DNA of 64,000 bases from Pedobacter sp. Leaf216 (GCF_001421515.1 NZ_LMKM01000033.1:159719-223718), one strand, 5' to 3'; counted from the stretch's first letter, positions 1 to 8,760 are shown. Translations and numbers: made by a program. The notes: a model not told the origin generated them from the sequence alone.

Positions 1-124
1 ATCGAAAAACTAACATTTGAAATATAAAAAGCAAATTTAATTGGCAACAATGGGGATATAAGCTTAATTTTTAGCATATTTGGACTTATATCAAATGTTT
101 AATAAAATATAATTAAAATTTAAA

Positions 125-1114
125 ATGAAAGTAGCAGTAGTAGGTGCCACCGGATTGGTAGGCACTGTAATGTTAAAAGTATTGGAGGAAAGAAATTTCC
201 CTTTAACAGAGTTAATTCCCGTAGCATCAGAAAAGAGCGTTGGTAAGGAAATTACTTTTAAGGGTAAGAAGTTCCCAATCGTTAGCATGGATACTGCGAT
301 CAGCATGAAACCAGATATCGCTCTTTTTTCTGCAGGTGGAAATACTTCATTGGAGCATGCTCCACGTTTTAAAGAAGCTGGAACAACGGTAATTGATAAT
401 TCTTCTGCATGGAGAATGGACCCTGCAATTAAATTAATTGTACCTGAAGTAAATGCACACGAACTTTCTATTGATAATAAAATTATTGCCAACCCAAACT
501 GTTCTACCATACAAATGGTGGTGGTTTTAAAGCCTTTGCACGATAAATACAAAATTAAACGTGTAATTGTTTCTACTTACCAATCGGTTACCGGTACAGG
601 TGTTAAAGCGGTTGAGCAGTTAATGAATGAGCGTAAAGGCATTGATGGTCCTAAGGCTTATCCTTACGAAATCGACTTAAATGTTCTTCCTCATATCGAT
701 GTTTTCATGGATAATGGATACACGAAAGAAGAAATGAAAATGGTTAAGGAAACGAACAAAATCATGAGCGACGATAACATCAGAGTTACCGCTACTACTG
801 TTCGTATCCCGGTAATGGGTGGCCACTCCGAATCAGTAAACATCGAGTTTGAAAATGATTTCGATTTAGCTGAAGTACGTAGTATTTTAGAAAAATCGCC
901 AGGTATCATAGTTGTTGATGATGTTGCCAACTTAAAATACCCAATGCCGAAAGATGCACATGAGAAAGATGAAGTTTTTGTAGGCCGTATCCGTAGAGAT
1001 GAATCGGCCCCTAAAGCATTAAACCTTTGGATTGTTGCTGATAACTTGCGTAAAGGAGCAGCAACCAACGCAGTTCAGATTGCCGAATACCTGGTTCAAA
1101 AAGAATTGGTTTAA
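125..1114 (+). CDS. asd: Aspartate-semialdehyde dehydrogenase
   Basis: This enzyme reduces aspartyl phosphate to aspartate semialdehyde with NADPH, the branch point to lysine/diaminopimelate, methionine and threonine. The 329 aa product has an N-terminal dinucleotide-binding motif GATGLVG (residues 7-13), the catalytic cysteine in NPNCSTIQ (Cys126), and the GGHSESVN segment with the catalytic histidine near residue 235. Length is normal for the family. It starts at the ATG at 125. A strong hairpin terminator follows directly, so it appears to be the last gene of its transcript. dapB, another step of the same pathway, lies far away at 57 kb. Identification is firm. Confidence 0.97.
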   Translation: MKVAVVGATGLVGTVMLKVLEERNFPLTELIPVASEKSVGKEITFKGKKFPIVSMDTAISMKPDIALFSAGGNTSLEHAPRFKEAGTTVIDNSSAWRMDPAIKLIVPEVNAHELSIDNKIIANPNCSTIQMVVVLKPLHDKYKIKRVIVSTYQSVTGTGVKAVEQLMNERKGIDGPKAYPYEIDLNVLPHIDVFMDNGYTKEEMKMVKETNKIMSDDNIRVTATTVRIPVMGGHSESVNIEFENDFDLAEVRSILEKSPGIIVVDDVANLKYPMPKDAHEKDEVFVGRIRRDESAPKALNLWIVADNLRKGAATNAVQIAEYLVQKELV

Positions 1115-1125
1115 ATCAATAATTC

Positions 1126-1164
1126 AAAAAAAGTCCCCTGATAATACATCTGGGGACTTTTTTT
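1126..1164 (+). terminator. Intrinsic terminator after asd
   Basis: An inverted repeat pairs AAAAGTCCCC with GGGGACTTTT around a short AT-rich loop, followed by a T run. It starts 12 bases after the asd stop codon. Confidence 0.85.
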
Positions 1165-1180
1165 ATGCACGCTCTCCACC

Positions 1181-1783
1181 ATGAAACATCTCCCTATTGC
1201 CTTAATTTATTCCAGGTTACTAATCGGCTTTGGAATAATTCTTTTAAGTGTTTTCCATATTAATCACTATTCCATCTTAGCCATCACCTTATTATCCATC
1301 GGTTTATTAACAGATATTTTTGATGGGATAATTGCCCGCAAGCTTAATATATCTTCAGAAAAGCTAAGGCGATTGGATTCAGGCATCGATCAGGTATTTT
1401 TTATTTCGGTGGCTGTTGCTACCTATATCCAATGCCCGGATTTTTTTAAAACAAACCTGATTAAATTGATTGTACTCGGTGCTTTTGAGGCTTCTACTTA
1501 TGTACTGAGTTATATAAAATTTAAAAAGGAAATTGCTACACATTCTATCGGGGCTAAAATTTGGACATTAACAATATTTGCCACACTGATAGAAATTATG
1601 ATACACTGTGAGTCTGTTATGCTTTTCGAAATTTGTTTCTGGCTTGGTTTAGCAACAAGAATAGAAATACTTGCCATTGTTATCACCCTAAAAAAATGGA
1701 TAAACGATGTACCCTCAATCTATCACGCCATAAAACTGAGACAAGGGAAAGAAATTAAACGCAATAAATTGTTTAATGGCTAA
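1181..1783 (+). CDS. CDP-alcohol phosphatidyltransferase-like membrane protein
   Basis: A 200 aa membrane protein with about five hydrophobic segments. Residues around 45-70 carry a motif close to the CDP-alcohol phosphatidyltransferase signature DGxxARx8GxxxDxxxD: DGIIAR is followed eight residues later by L, where Gly is expected, and then RRLDSGID with both Asp in place. Enzymes of this family join a CDP-linked lipid (for example CDP-diacylglycerol) to an alcohol and act in the inner membrane. The alcohol cannot be read from the sequence. Replacement of the motif glycine is unusual and could reduce or change activity. It is separated from asd by a terminator, so it is probably a separate unit. 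Family confident, substrate unknown. Confidence 0.8.
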   Translation: MKHLPIALIYSRLLIGFGIILLSVFHINHYSILAITLLSIGLLTDIFDGIIARKLNISSEKLRRLDSGIDQVFFISVAVATYIQCPDFFKTNLIKLIVLGAFEASTYVLSYIKFKKEIATHSIGAKIWTLTIFATLIEIMIHCESVMLFEICFWLGLATRIEILAIVITLKKWINDVPSIYHAIKLRQGKEIKRNKLFNG

Positions 1784-1802
1784 TGTAAAACATAACTAAA
1801 GA

Positions 1803-1883
1803 ATATAAAAAAGAGATTGTAATCACTAAATTATATATAAAAAGAAGATTATAATCACTAAATTATATATAAAAAAGAGATTA
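1803..1883. repeat. Short direct repeats, period 32 bp
   Basis: Two full copies and one partial copy of a 32 bp AT-rich unit occur in tandem. The core AATCACTAAATTATATAT begins at 1821 and again at 1853. The array ends just upstream of the promoter-like box at 1898 and the AAA ATPase gene, so it could be an operator or merely slippage-prone DNA. Confidence 0.7.
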
Positions 1884-1897
1884 GGTTAAAAATTTTG

Positions 1898-1905
1898 TAC
1901 ATTTG
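1898..1905 (+). promoter_or_regulatory. Bacteroidota-type -7 box before the AAA ATPase
   Basis: TACATTTG matches the TAnnTTTG -7 consensus of Bacteroidota exactly and lies 22 bases before the ATG at 1928. No convincing TTTG -33 box is seen. Confidence 0.5.
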
Positions 1906-1927
1906 TTACTGAAGATGACACCATGAA

Positions 1928-3049
1928 ATGATCATTAGAAGTTTGCAAACCCATATTGAATCGAAGTTTTTTAAGCAAAAAGCGATTATTGTTACCGGTG
2001 CAAGGCAGGTGGGTAAAACCACTATGCTAAAGCAATTGGTAAATAAAACAGGCCTATCCTTCGTTTTTCTGAATTGCGATGAAGCAAATGTCCGAACGAT
2101 ATTGACAGACATCAGTGTTGAGCGACTTAAATCAATTATCGGCTCAAATAAATTTATTTTCATCGACGAAGCACAACGCGTTACAAATATCGGCCTAACA
2201 CTAAAATTGATCGTAGATAACTTTACCAATGTACAGCTTTTAGTTACAGGTTCTTCATCACTTGATTTAGCTGCTGGTATAAAAGAATCATTAACCGGAA
2301 GAAAATTCGAATACCACCTCTTTCCATTTTCAGTTGCAGAACTTGTAGATGATACGAATGTACTTATCGAAGAGCAAGCTTTAGAAAAGAGGTTAATTTA
2401 TGGTACTTACCCTGATGCTATAAACTATCCGGGAGAAGAAAAAGAACTCTTGTTAAATTTAGCCAACAGTTATTTGTTTAAAGATATTTTATCACTTACC
2501 GGTATCCGAAAACCTTTACAACTCGAAAAATTAGTACAGGCTTTGGCACTACAGATTGGCAATGAAGTATCATATACCGAGCTAGGGCAAATGATTGAAG
2601 CAGATAAATTAACAGTTGAGCGTTATATAGATTTATTGGAGCAATGCTTCGTAGTATTTAGGTTAGGTGCTTACAGTAGCAATCTTCGGAACGAAATAAA
2701 AAAAAGCAAAAAAATATATTTTTACGATACCGGGATCCGCAATGCGGTGATTGAAAATTTTAACACATTAGGATTGCGGCAGGATGCTGGTCAGCTTTTT
2801 GAAAATTATATTGTTTCTGAGTATATAAAAGCCAGTAACAATAAAAGAAAACATGCCAAATATTATTTTTGGCGTAGTTTTCAGCAACAGGAAATTGATT
2901 TAATTGAAGAAGTTGATGGAAAAATAAATGCAATAGAGATTAAATGGAATGAAAACAAAAAAGTAAGATTTCCATCCACTTTTCTGGATGCATACACCAC
3001 CAATGAAACATATGTGATAAACAAATCAAATTATACCCAATTTTTGTAA
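1928..3049 (+). CDS. AAA ATPase with C-terminal DUF4143 domain
   Basis: A 373 aa protein of the AAA_14/DUF4143 type. Walker A is GARQVGKTT (residues 24-32) and Walker B is FIFIDEAQR (76-84). A winged-helix-like middle region follows, then a C-terminal DUF4143 part with EIDLIEEVDG and an IEIKW motif resembling the core of PD-(D/E)XK nuclease folds. These ATPases are common in bacteria and archaea, often as lineage-specific single genes; their cellular role is poorly known. Here it stands alone downstream of a short direct-repeat array and its own promoter-like box, with no partner gene. The start is the ATG at 1928; an ATG five bases earlier runs into a stop after two codons. Family confident, function unknown. 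Confidence 0.85.
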   Translation: MIIRSLQTHIESKFFKQKAIIVTGARQVGKTTMLKQLVNKTGLSFVFLNCDEANVRTILTDISVERLKSIIGSNKFIFIDEAQRVTNIGLTLKLIVDNFTNVQLLVTGSSSLDLAAGIKESLTGRKFEYHLFPFSVAELVDDTNVLIEEQALEKRLIYGTYPDAINYPGEEKELLLNLANSYLFKDILSLTGIRKPLQLEKLVQALALQIGNEVSYTELGQMIEADKLTVERYIDLLEQCFVVFRLGAYSSNLRNEIKKSKKIYFYDTGIRNAVIENFNTLGLRQDAGQLFENYIVSEYIKASNNKRKHAKYYFWRSFQQQEIDLIEEVDGKINAIEIKWNENKKVRFPSTFLDAYTTNETYVINKSNYTQFL

Positions 3050-3073
3050 TAACTCATCTTTGATCATAAAAAA

Positions 3074-4480
3074 ATGAAATTTTTCAAATTAATATTCTTG
3101 TTCGTTTTCTCAGTTACGGCTACGCTTGCTCAAAACAGGATTCAAAATCTTGAAAAAGCTTTCAATAGTTTATTAAATGATGAACAGGCAAAACATGCCA
3201 TTGCATCACTTTGTGTTTTGGATGCCAATACAGGCAAAACATTATTTGCTAAAAATGAACAGATTGGTTTAGCAACCGCATCAACACTTAAAACAATTAC
3301 GGCAGCTACTGCTTTCAGTATTTTGGGTAAAGATTTTCAGTTTCAAACTACATTGGCCTATACCGGAACAATTACCACAGATGGAATTTTAAAAGGAAAT
3401 TTAATCATTATCGGGAGCGGTGACCCAACCCTGGGCTCATGGCGTTATCAAAATAAAGAAAATGCTGTTTTAACACAATGGGTTGCTGCAATAAAATCAA
3501 CAGGGATTAAAAAAATTGAAGGTACAATAATTGGTGATGACCGAATTTTTGGTACACAAACCACACCTGAAGGCTGGGTTTGGCAAGATATAGGAAATTA
3601 TTACGGTGCCGGAACATCTGGATTGGCCTGGAGAGAAAACCAATTCGATATTCATTTAAAGTCTGGAAGTAGTACAGCAGATGCTGTTAAAGTGATAAAA
3701 ACAGTTCCGGCTACACCTTATCTCCAACTTGTAAATGAGTTAAAAACCGGCAGCCCAGGCTCGGGTGATCGTGCTTATGCTTTTTTGCCACCGTACAGTA
3801 ATACCGCTTATATCAGAGGAAGCTGGGGAATTGGCATTGCCAAATCTGGTATTTCAGTCGCCCTCCCCGACCCTGCATTTGATTGTGCCTACCGTTTGCA
3901 GGATACGCTTAAGAGATTGGGGATTTCTGTTTCTCAACAAGCTACAACTGCCCGTTTAATGACTTTAAACAACCAGATAATTCCTTCGGTTACACAAAAA
4001 ATAAGTACCATAAGTTCTCCAAGTTTAAGCGAAATCACTTATTGGTTTTTAAAGAAAAGCATCAACCTGTATGGCGAATCACTTCTGAAAACCATTGCCA
4101 TAAAATCTGGTAAAACAGGCACAACCAGTAAAGGTGTAGAAACGGAAATTAATTTTTGGGCAGATAAAGGAATTGACAAAACAGCACTGAACATTATCGA
4201 TGGCAGCGGACTTTCTCCTGGAGATAGGATAACAACATCAGCAATGGCAAGGATACTATTTCAGATTCAAAAAGAAAATTGGTTTTCTGATTATTATAAA
4301 GCCTTGCCTGAATATAATGGCATGAAAATTAAAAGCGGAACAATAAACGATGTTTCAGCATTTGCGGGCTACCACACCGATGCAGCAGGCAATAAATACA
4401 TTGTGGTAATCAACATAAATAATTATAGTGGAAGTGGAATTAATAAAAAATTATTTAGAGTGTTGGATGAATTGAAGTAG
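3074..4480 (+). CDS. dacB: D-alanyl-D-alanine carboxypeptidase/endopeptidase (PBP4 type)
   Basis: A low-molecular-weight penicillin-binding protein that trims peptidoglycan peptides in the periplasm. A signal peptide is evident (about residues 1-19, ending TLAQ). The three active-site motifs of the S13 family are present: S-T-L-K at Ser70-Lys73, SIN in a segment around residue 332, and KSG near residue 418. The 468 aa length and the large domain inserted between the first two motifs fit PBP4/DacB. The gene begins 24 bases after the AAA ATPase stop, so the two may be co-transcribed, although no functional link is obvious. Identification is confident. Confidence 0.92.
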   Translation: MKFFKLIFLFVFSVTATLAQNRIQNLEKAFNSLLNDEQAKHAIASLCVLDANTGKTLFAKNEQIGLATASTLKTITAATAFSILGKDFQFQTTLAYTGTITTDGILKGNLIIIGSGDPTLGSWRYQNKENAVLTQWVAAIKSTGIKKIEGTIIGDDRIFGTQTTPEGWVWQDIGNYYGAGTSGLAWRENQFDIHLKSGSSTADAVKVIKTVPATPYLQLVNELKTGSPGSGDRAYAFLPPYSNTAYIRGSWGIGIAKSGISVALPDPAFDCAYRLQDTLKRLGISVSQQATTARLMTLNNQIIPSVTQKISTISSPSLSEITYWFLKKSINLYGESLLKTIAIKSGKTGTTSKGVETEINFWADKGIDKTALNIIDGSGLSPGDRITTSAMARILFQIQKENWFSDYYKALPEYNGMKIKSGTINDVSAFAGYHTDAAGNKYIVVININNYSGSGINKKLFRVLDELK

Positions 4481-4528
4481 AAGAAAAAACTTCGAGTAAT
4501 TACATATTAGGTGATACATCCATTCCGG

Positions 4529-4557
4529 CCGTCACCCTGAATTCATTTCAGGGTCTT
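4529..4557. repeat. Solo GTCACCCTGAA-type palindrome
   Basis: CCGTCACCCTGAA, a short spacer, then TTCAGGGTCTT form a hairpin-capable unit. It is the same type as units inside the paired elements at 20043-20105 and 43740-43804. It sits between two converging transcription units (the plus-strand peptidase gene and the minus-strand ABC operon) and may work as a bidirectional terminator. Confidence 0.75.
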
Positions 4558-4636
4558 AAGAACATAAAAGCCCAATCTCGATTTAATGAAAAATAAAGAT
4601 CTTGATTGAAAAACCATTTATCACACACCTAAACAA

Positions 4637-5176
4637 TTATGGTTCAAAGTTTCTTCTAAACACCATCCAGGCAAGAATCAAATTCATTGGAATAATCACC
4701 AAGCCTAAGCCATACATAATAAACACATAAAAAAGTAAAAACAGGCAAAAAACGCCTATTAAAAATCCTTTAACCCGAATCCCATTTAGTAAAAGCAAAC
4801 TTCTGAATAAAAGAATGGCAGAAAAAGCAAATGCAGCTAAAAAGAATGAAGTTATAAAGCCAAAACGGGTAAAAATCCAACATAGCTCGGGCAATAATAA
4901 AATAAGATAATTTAAGCAAAAGCTAAAAAACACCCTGGATTTACTAAAAGGAAAATTGGGCAAAAAGGATAAATATCTGTCATTAAAAACCTTTTCCTCG
5001 TAAATGAGTACAACATGTGCAACAACAATACATGAGGTGACAAGCATCAATAATCTTAAATCATCTTTAAGATCAGCAAAAACCAATAATATGCCCGAAA
5101 TCAGTACCCATGAAAGTAATTTGGTAAGCACATACGCCAATTTTGACCGGTTCAAAACCTGAAAACTATACAACAA
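4637..5176 (-). CDS. ABC exporter membrane subunit, apparently frameshifted near its start
   Basis: Open frame for a 179 aa protein with about five hydrophobic segments, the last gene of a three-gene minus-strand ABC cluster. The frame as written opens with TTG at 5176. The preceding gene stops at 5198 and is followed after two bases by an ATG at 5195 whose frame reads MEQACFLVV and then stops. Skipping one base there would join MEQACF to LLYSFQ and the rest of this protein. So either a natural or sequencing one-base frameshift separates the true start from the body, or translation begins at TTG. No family is recognised; the role as a permease-like subunit comes from the context and hydrophobicity. 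Confidence 0.6.
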   Translation of the reverse strand: MLYSFQVLNRSKLAYVLTKLLSWVLISGILLVFADLKDDLRLLMLVTSCIVVAHVVLIYEEKVFNDRYLSFLPNFPFSKSRVFFSFCLNYLILLLPELCWIFTRFGFITSFFLAAFAFSAILLFRSLLLLNGIRVKGFLIGVFCLFLLFYVFIMYGLGLVIIPMNLILAWMVFRRNFEP

Positions 5177-5197
5177 GAAAACAGGCTTGTTCCATTT

Positions 5198-5749
5198 TCA
5201 GGTAATCCTGATTAACCAACTGGACTTATTAACCTCAACCAAACGGTTATTTTCTTTTAAACAGATGTATGCACTGCCAGCAATCAGCAGCAGCTGAAAA
5301 AGCAAAATGCCAATTGAAATGATATAAAATCCAAATACAAGTCCGATTGTTAAGGCATATAACGTATAACTTAAAACAGGTAAAAATATATAGCTATACA
5401 CCATAACCCAGCGTTTAAACTGGCTTTTTCTTGCTGATGCAGTAAAACTGTAAAACAAGAATTCTTGCTGTGGCAAAGCCATTTGATCTAAAACATATTT
5501 AAGGCTTTTATATGCATAAAGTGTGCTTCCTACCAGATAAAAAGTTAAAATGAGCGGATTGCTTACAATACTGATGGTAAAGAAGAATTGCCAGAAATCT
5601 ATTTGCTCAGGCCGAACTGTGCCAAGGGTATTGATAAATAAACAATAACTGATTAAAATTACAAATATAAACACCAGCATACCTGCATGAATTCTGTAAA
5701 ATCCATCTACAAATATTTTCTTTAAAGCAATATTCGATGTAGTAAACAT
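5198..5749 (-). CDS. Putative ABC exporter membrane subunit
   Basis: A 183 aa hydrophobic protein with about five membrane segments, next to an ABC ATPase. Its first base overlaps the last base of the ATPase gene, which suggests translational coupling. Together with the following membrane protein it resembles a split ABC-2-type permease. Such small Bacteroidota exporters usually have no known substrate, and nothing here suggests one. No specific family is recognised. Confidence 0.65.
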   Translation of the reverse strand: MFTTSNIALKKIFVDGFYRIHAGMLVFIFVILISYCLFINTLGTVRPEQIDFWQFFFTISIVSNPLILTFYLVGSTLYAYKSLKYVLDQMALPQQEFLFYSFTASARKSQFKRWVMVYSYIFLPVLSYTLYALTIGLVFGFYIISIGILLFQLLLIAGSAYICLKENNRLVEVNKSSWLIRIT

Positions 5750-6381
5750 TAAAAATTTAGTGTTAATCTCTGATCCTTGATATCAATTTGTTTAATACCA
5801 GATAATTTTGTTTCATCAAGGGGCTGATGGGAAGAAAGTAAAAAACTGACTTTCTCCCTTAGATGTTTTTCTTCAATCCAATGGTACAATACATTTAACG
5901 ATTCTACATCTATCGTATTCAATGGTTCATCCAGTAAAATGAGTTTTGGTTGTCCTAAAAAAGCCAAAACCAATGACAGTTTCTTAAGCATTCCACTAGA
6001 ATATGATCCAAGAGGATTCTGAATATATGCCTTCATACCCATATCAGCAATCAATTCATTTTCCTGGCCTACTGTTGCACCTTTCGCTTTCGCAAAAAGG
6101 CCAATCATTTCTGTGCCTGTTAAAAATTCTGGAAAAATTGGTTCAGCTTCCGCAAAATTTACAAGTTTTCGGAATTTAACGCCATGATTTTTTAAATAAA
6201 CATTGTGAATGGCAATATCTCCTTTAAAGGCCAAAATCCCTGCAATTGATTTCAACAGTGTACTTTTGCCCGAACCATTGCTTCCTTTTATCCAGAAAAT
6301 ACCATCCGGGATTTTAATATTATCTATCTTTAAAACGAGATGACCGAAATAGGATTTTTCAAATTGACTGATGTGCAGCAT
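5749..6381 (-). CDS. ABC transporter ATP-binding protein
   Basis: A 210 aa nucleotide-binding subunit. Walker A is GSNGSGKST (residues 33-41), the signature region is YSSGMLKKLSL (near 128), and Walker B with its catalytic Glu is LILLDEP (near 150), followed by a switch histidine in SSHQP. It is the first gene of a minus-strand operon with two small membrane proteins, so it should energise an ABC-2-like exporter in the inner membrane. The domain is slightly short but has all core motifs. The substrate cannot be inferred. Confidence 0.88.
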   Translation of the reverse strand: MLHISQFEKSYFGHLVLKIDNIKIPDGIFWIKGSNGSGKSTLLKSIAGILAFKGDIAIHNVYLKNHGVKFRKLVNFAEAEPIFPEFLTGTEMIGLFAKAKGATVGQENELIADMGMKAYIQNPLGSYSSGMLKKLSLVLAFLGQPKLILLDEPLNTIDVESLNVLYHWIEEKHLREKVSFLLSSHQPLDETKLSGIKQIDIKDQRLTLNF

Positions 6382-6455
6382 AAAATCATTTTAATTCTGA
6401 CTTTGGTTTTAATAAAAAGTTACAAATCAGATTCATCTTGATAAACGATTACACC

Positions 6456-6965
6456 ATGCAATTAATTTTACGCCCATACGAACATAACGATCTTGATAAT
6501 TTGGTTAAACATGCCAACAATTTCAACATTTCAAAATATTTGACTGATAAATTTCCTTTTCCATATCAAAAAAAAGATGGAGAGGCATTTATTCAACTGG
6601 CTTTAAGTCATCATCCCCTTCAAATTAAGGCTATTGTGGTAAATAATGAAGTAATTGGATCGATAGGTGTGCACCAATTAGCTGATATTTATAGTAAAAG
6701 TGCAGAAATGGGCTATTGGATTGCTGAAGACTTTTGGGGCAAGGGCATTATTCCTCAAGCTGTAAAAGAGATGCTTAAATATGGTTTCGAAACATTTGAT
6801 GTGGAAAGGATTTTTGCACGCACTGCGCATACCAACCTGGCCTCACAGCGGGTTTTAAAAAAAGCAGGTTTTATTTTGGAGGCAGAATTAAAGGGGACTA
6901 TTTTTAAAAATGGCGAATACTTTGATGAATTAATTTTTGGATTCAGAAAAAATCAGCTAGGTTAA
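6456..6965 (+). CDS. GNAT family N-acetyltransferase (RimJ/RimL type)
   Basis: The product of about 169 aa has the layout of the Acetyltransf_3 group: an N-terminal LRPYEHNDLDNL segment, the central AEMGYWIAEDFWGKGI acetyl-CoA binding region with its R/Q-x-x-G-x-G/A-like turn, and a C-terminal TNLASQRVLKKAGF motif. Members acetylate the N-terminus of ribosomal proteins, or amino groups of small molecules. I chose the ATG at 6456; the frame opens earlier with TTG at 6438, but the protein pattern begins at MQLILRP. It is divergent from the ABC operon with a short shared intergenic region. Substrate unknown. Confidence 0.85.
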   Translation: MQLILRPYEHNDLDNLVKHANNFNISKYLTDKFPFPYQKKDGEAFIQLALSHHPLQIKAIVVNNEVIGSIGVHQLADIYSKSAEMGYWIAEDFWGKGIIPQAVKEMLKYGFETFDVERIFARTAHTNLASQRVLKKAGFILEAELKGTIFKNGEYFDELIFGFRKNQLG

Positions 6966-6994
6966 TCACTTACCTAAGAATTACCAGCACTTTA

Positions 6995-7100
6995 TGGTTT
7001 AAACCCGATTGCCGTGGAAACCAAAAGCTTTTTCAGCTTTTGTTGTAACAAAAAGCGGGACTACAGCCTCAAAAAAGCCACTCACACTGCTTTTCCATAA
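6995..7100. repeat. Dispersed AACCCGAT...AGCGGGACT element
   Basis: AAACCCGATTGCCGTGG is followed by an internal imperfect hairpin (AAAAGCTTTTT region) and AAGCGGGACTACAGCC. The same layout recurs near 26700, 27040, 36190 and 61290-61550. It occupies most of the gene-free stretch before the eno promoter. Confidence 0.65.
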
Positions 7101-7258
7101 AAAATTATGTAGCCAGGCAAATTAACTGCTTTAATAAGCAAATAGATGAAAATAACTATTAATAAACACCATATTAACTTAAAATTAACAGCCAATTAAG
7201 CTTAAACAACTATCGTAACATTAAGCCTTTAATCTCTTTATTTATTTAAAAAATATAC

Positions 7259-7266
7259 TAACTTTG
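7259..7266 (+). promoter_or_regulatory. eno promoter -7 box
   Basis: TAACTTTG fits the TAnnTTTG consensus exactly, with a TTTA in the -33 position at 7237-7240. The ATG is 68 bases downstream. The leader holds a 6 bp inverted repeat, CTTAGT/ACTAAG (7275-7301), that could form a weak 5' hairpin. Confidence 0.6.
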
Positions 7267-7333
7267 ATGTTGCGCTTAGTAATTGTACTTTATACACTAA
7301 GCAGGTTAAAAAATCAATAAAAATCAAATAAAA

Positions 7334-8629
7334 ATGAGCATAATCGTTAATGTCCATGCCAGACAAATTCTCGATTCGAGAGGCAATCCAACAGTAGAAG
7401 TAGAAGTAGTAACAGAGGCAGGCGCTTTTGGCCGTGCAGCTGTACCAAGCGGTGCATCTACTGGACAATATGAGGCTGTTGAATTACGTGATGGTGATAA
7501 ATCTACATATTTAGGTAAAGGTGTTTTAAAAGCTGTAGAAAATGTAAATACTAAAATTGCTGATGCATTAAGAGGTATTGATGTTTTTGAACAAAATGCA
7601 ATCGATAAATTAATGATCGACCTAGACGGTACCGAAAACAAAGGTAACCTAGGAGCTAATGCAATTTTAGGTGTTTCTTTAGCGGTTGCTAAAGCTGCTG
7701 CTGATGAAATTGGCCAACCATTATACCGTTACATTGGTGGTGTTAACGCAAACACTTTACCAATTCCGATGATGAACATTATCAACGGTGGTTCTCACTC
7801 TGATGCGCCAATTGCTTTCCAGGAATTTATGATTATGCCAGTTGGCGCTCCTTCATTCTCTGAAGCTTTACGTTGGGGAACTGAAGTTTTCCATAGCCTG
7901 AAAAAAATCCTTCACGATAGAGGTTTATCTACCGCTGTGGGTGATGAAGGTGGTTTTGCACCAACTTTTGATGGTACTGAAGATGCAATTGAAACAGTAT
8001 TAAAAGCAATTGAAACTGCTGGTTACAAATCAGGTTCGCAAATTTGCTTGGCTTTAGATTGTGCTTCATCTGAATTTTACAAAGATGGCAAATACGATTA
8101 CACAAAATTCGAAGGTGCTACGGGCGTTATCCGTTCTAGCGAAGAACAAGCTCAATATTTAGCTGATCTTTCTGCAAAATATCCAATTATTTCAATCGAA
8201 GATGGAATGGATGAAAACGACTGGACTGGCTGGAAAAGCTTAACAGATAAAATTGGCGACCACGTTCAGTTGGTTGGTGATGATTTATTTGTTACTAACG
8301 TAACGCGTTTACAACGTGGTATTGATGAAGATACGGCAAACTCAATCTTGGTAAAAGTGAACCAGATCGGTTCTTTAACTGAAACCATTAATGCGGTTAC
8401 TTTAGCACAAAACAGTGGTTATACTTCGGTAATGAGTCACCGTTCTGGAGAAACTGAAGATGTTACCATTGCAGATTTAGCTGTAGCATTAAACTGTGGA
8501 CAGATTAAAACGGGTTCTGCATCACGTTCAGACAGGATTGCAAAATACAATCAATTATTACGTATTGAAGAAGAATTGGGTGAAAACGCTCGTTTTATCG
8601 GTTCGAAATTCAAATACGCTAAGAAATAA
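7334..8629 (+). CDS. eno: Enolase
   Basis: Enolase interconverts 2-phosphoglycerate and phosphoenolpyruvate in glycolysis, in the cytoplasm. The 431 aa protein is full length: N-terminal ARQILDSRGNPTVEVEV, GANAILGVSLA, the catalytic-loop region VGDEGGFAP, metal-ligand acidic residues in ALDCASSEF and SIEDGMDE, the catalytic lysine in VKVNQIGSLTE, and SHRSGETED near the C-terminus. It has its own Bacteroidota-type promoter and a hairpin terminator at 8723, so it seems monocistronic. The small division gene downstream lies beyond that terminator. Identification is certain. Confidence 0.98.
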   Translation: MSIIVNVHARQILDSRGNPTVEVEVVTEAGAFGRAAVPSGASTGQYEAVELRDGDKSTYLGKGVLKAVENVNTKIADALRGIDVFEQNAIDKLMIDLDGTENKGNLGANAILGVSLAVAKAAADEIGQPLYRYIGGVNANTLPIPMMNIINGGSHSDAPIAFQEFMIMPVGAPSFSEALRWGTEVFHSLKKILHDRGLSTAVGDEGGFAPTFDGTEDAIETVLKAIETAGYKSGSQICLALDCASSEFYKDGKYDYTKFEGATGVIRSSEEQAQYLADLSAKYPIISIEDGMDENDWTGWKSLTDKIGDHVQLVGDDLFVTNVTRLQRGIDEDTANSILVKVNQIGSLTETINAVTLAQNSGYTSVMSHRSGETEDVTIADLAVALNCGQIKTGSASRSDRIAKYNQLLRIEEELGENARFIGSKFKYAKK

Positions 8630-8700
8630 CCCCTAAATCCCCTGAAGGGGACTTCTTCTTCTCTCCTTTAAGAGAGATGCCAAAGGCAGAGAGGTGTTAA
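8627..8700. repeat. CCCCTAAATCCCC-type intergenic element
   Basis: CCCCTAAATCCCCTGAAGGGG, then a purine/pyrimidine hairpin region and GAGAGGTGTTAAC. It shares its first half with the element at 14801-14925. It lies immediately after the eno stop codon. Confidence 0.6.
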
Positions 8701-8722
8701 CAAGTTGAAAAACTTATTTGCG

Positions 8723-8760
8723 AAACATCCGGAGATTTTAAATCTTCGGATGTTTTTATT
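8723..8760 (+). terminator. Intrinsic terminator after eno
   Basis: AAACATCCGGAGATT pairs with AATCTTCGGATGTTT with one mismatch, followed by a T-rich tract. Confidence 0.85.

Noticed and set aside
91..552. 153 aa minus-strand ORF
   Set aside because: Antisense shadow of asd, with a hydrophobic composition produced by the complementary frame.
7275..7301. Riboswitch in the eno leader
   Set aside because: Only a 6 bp stem with a long loop; no conserved aptamer pattern visible.
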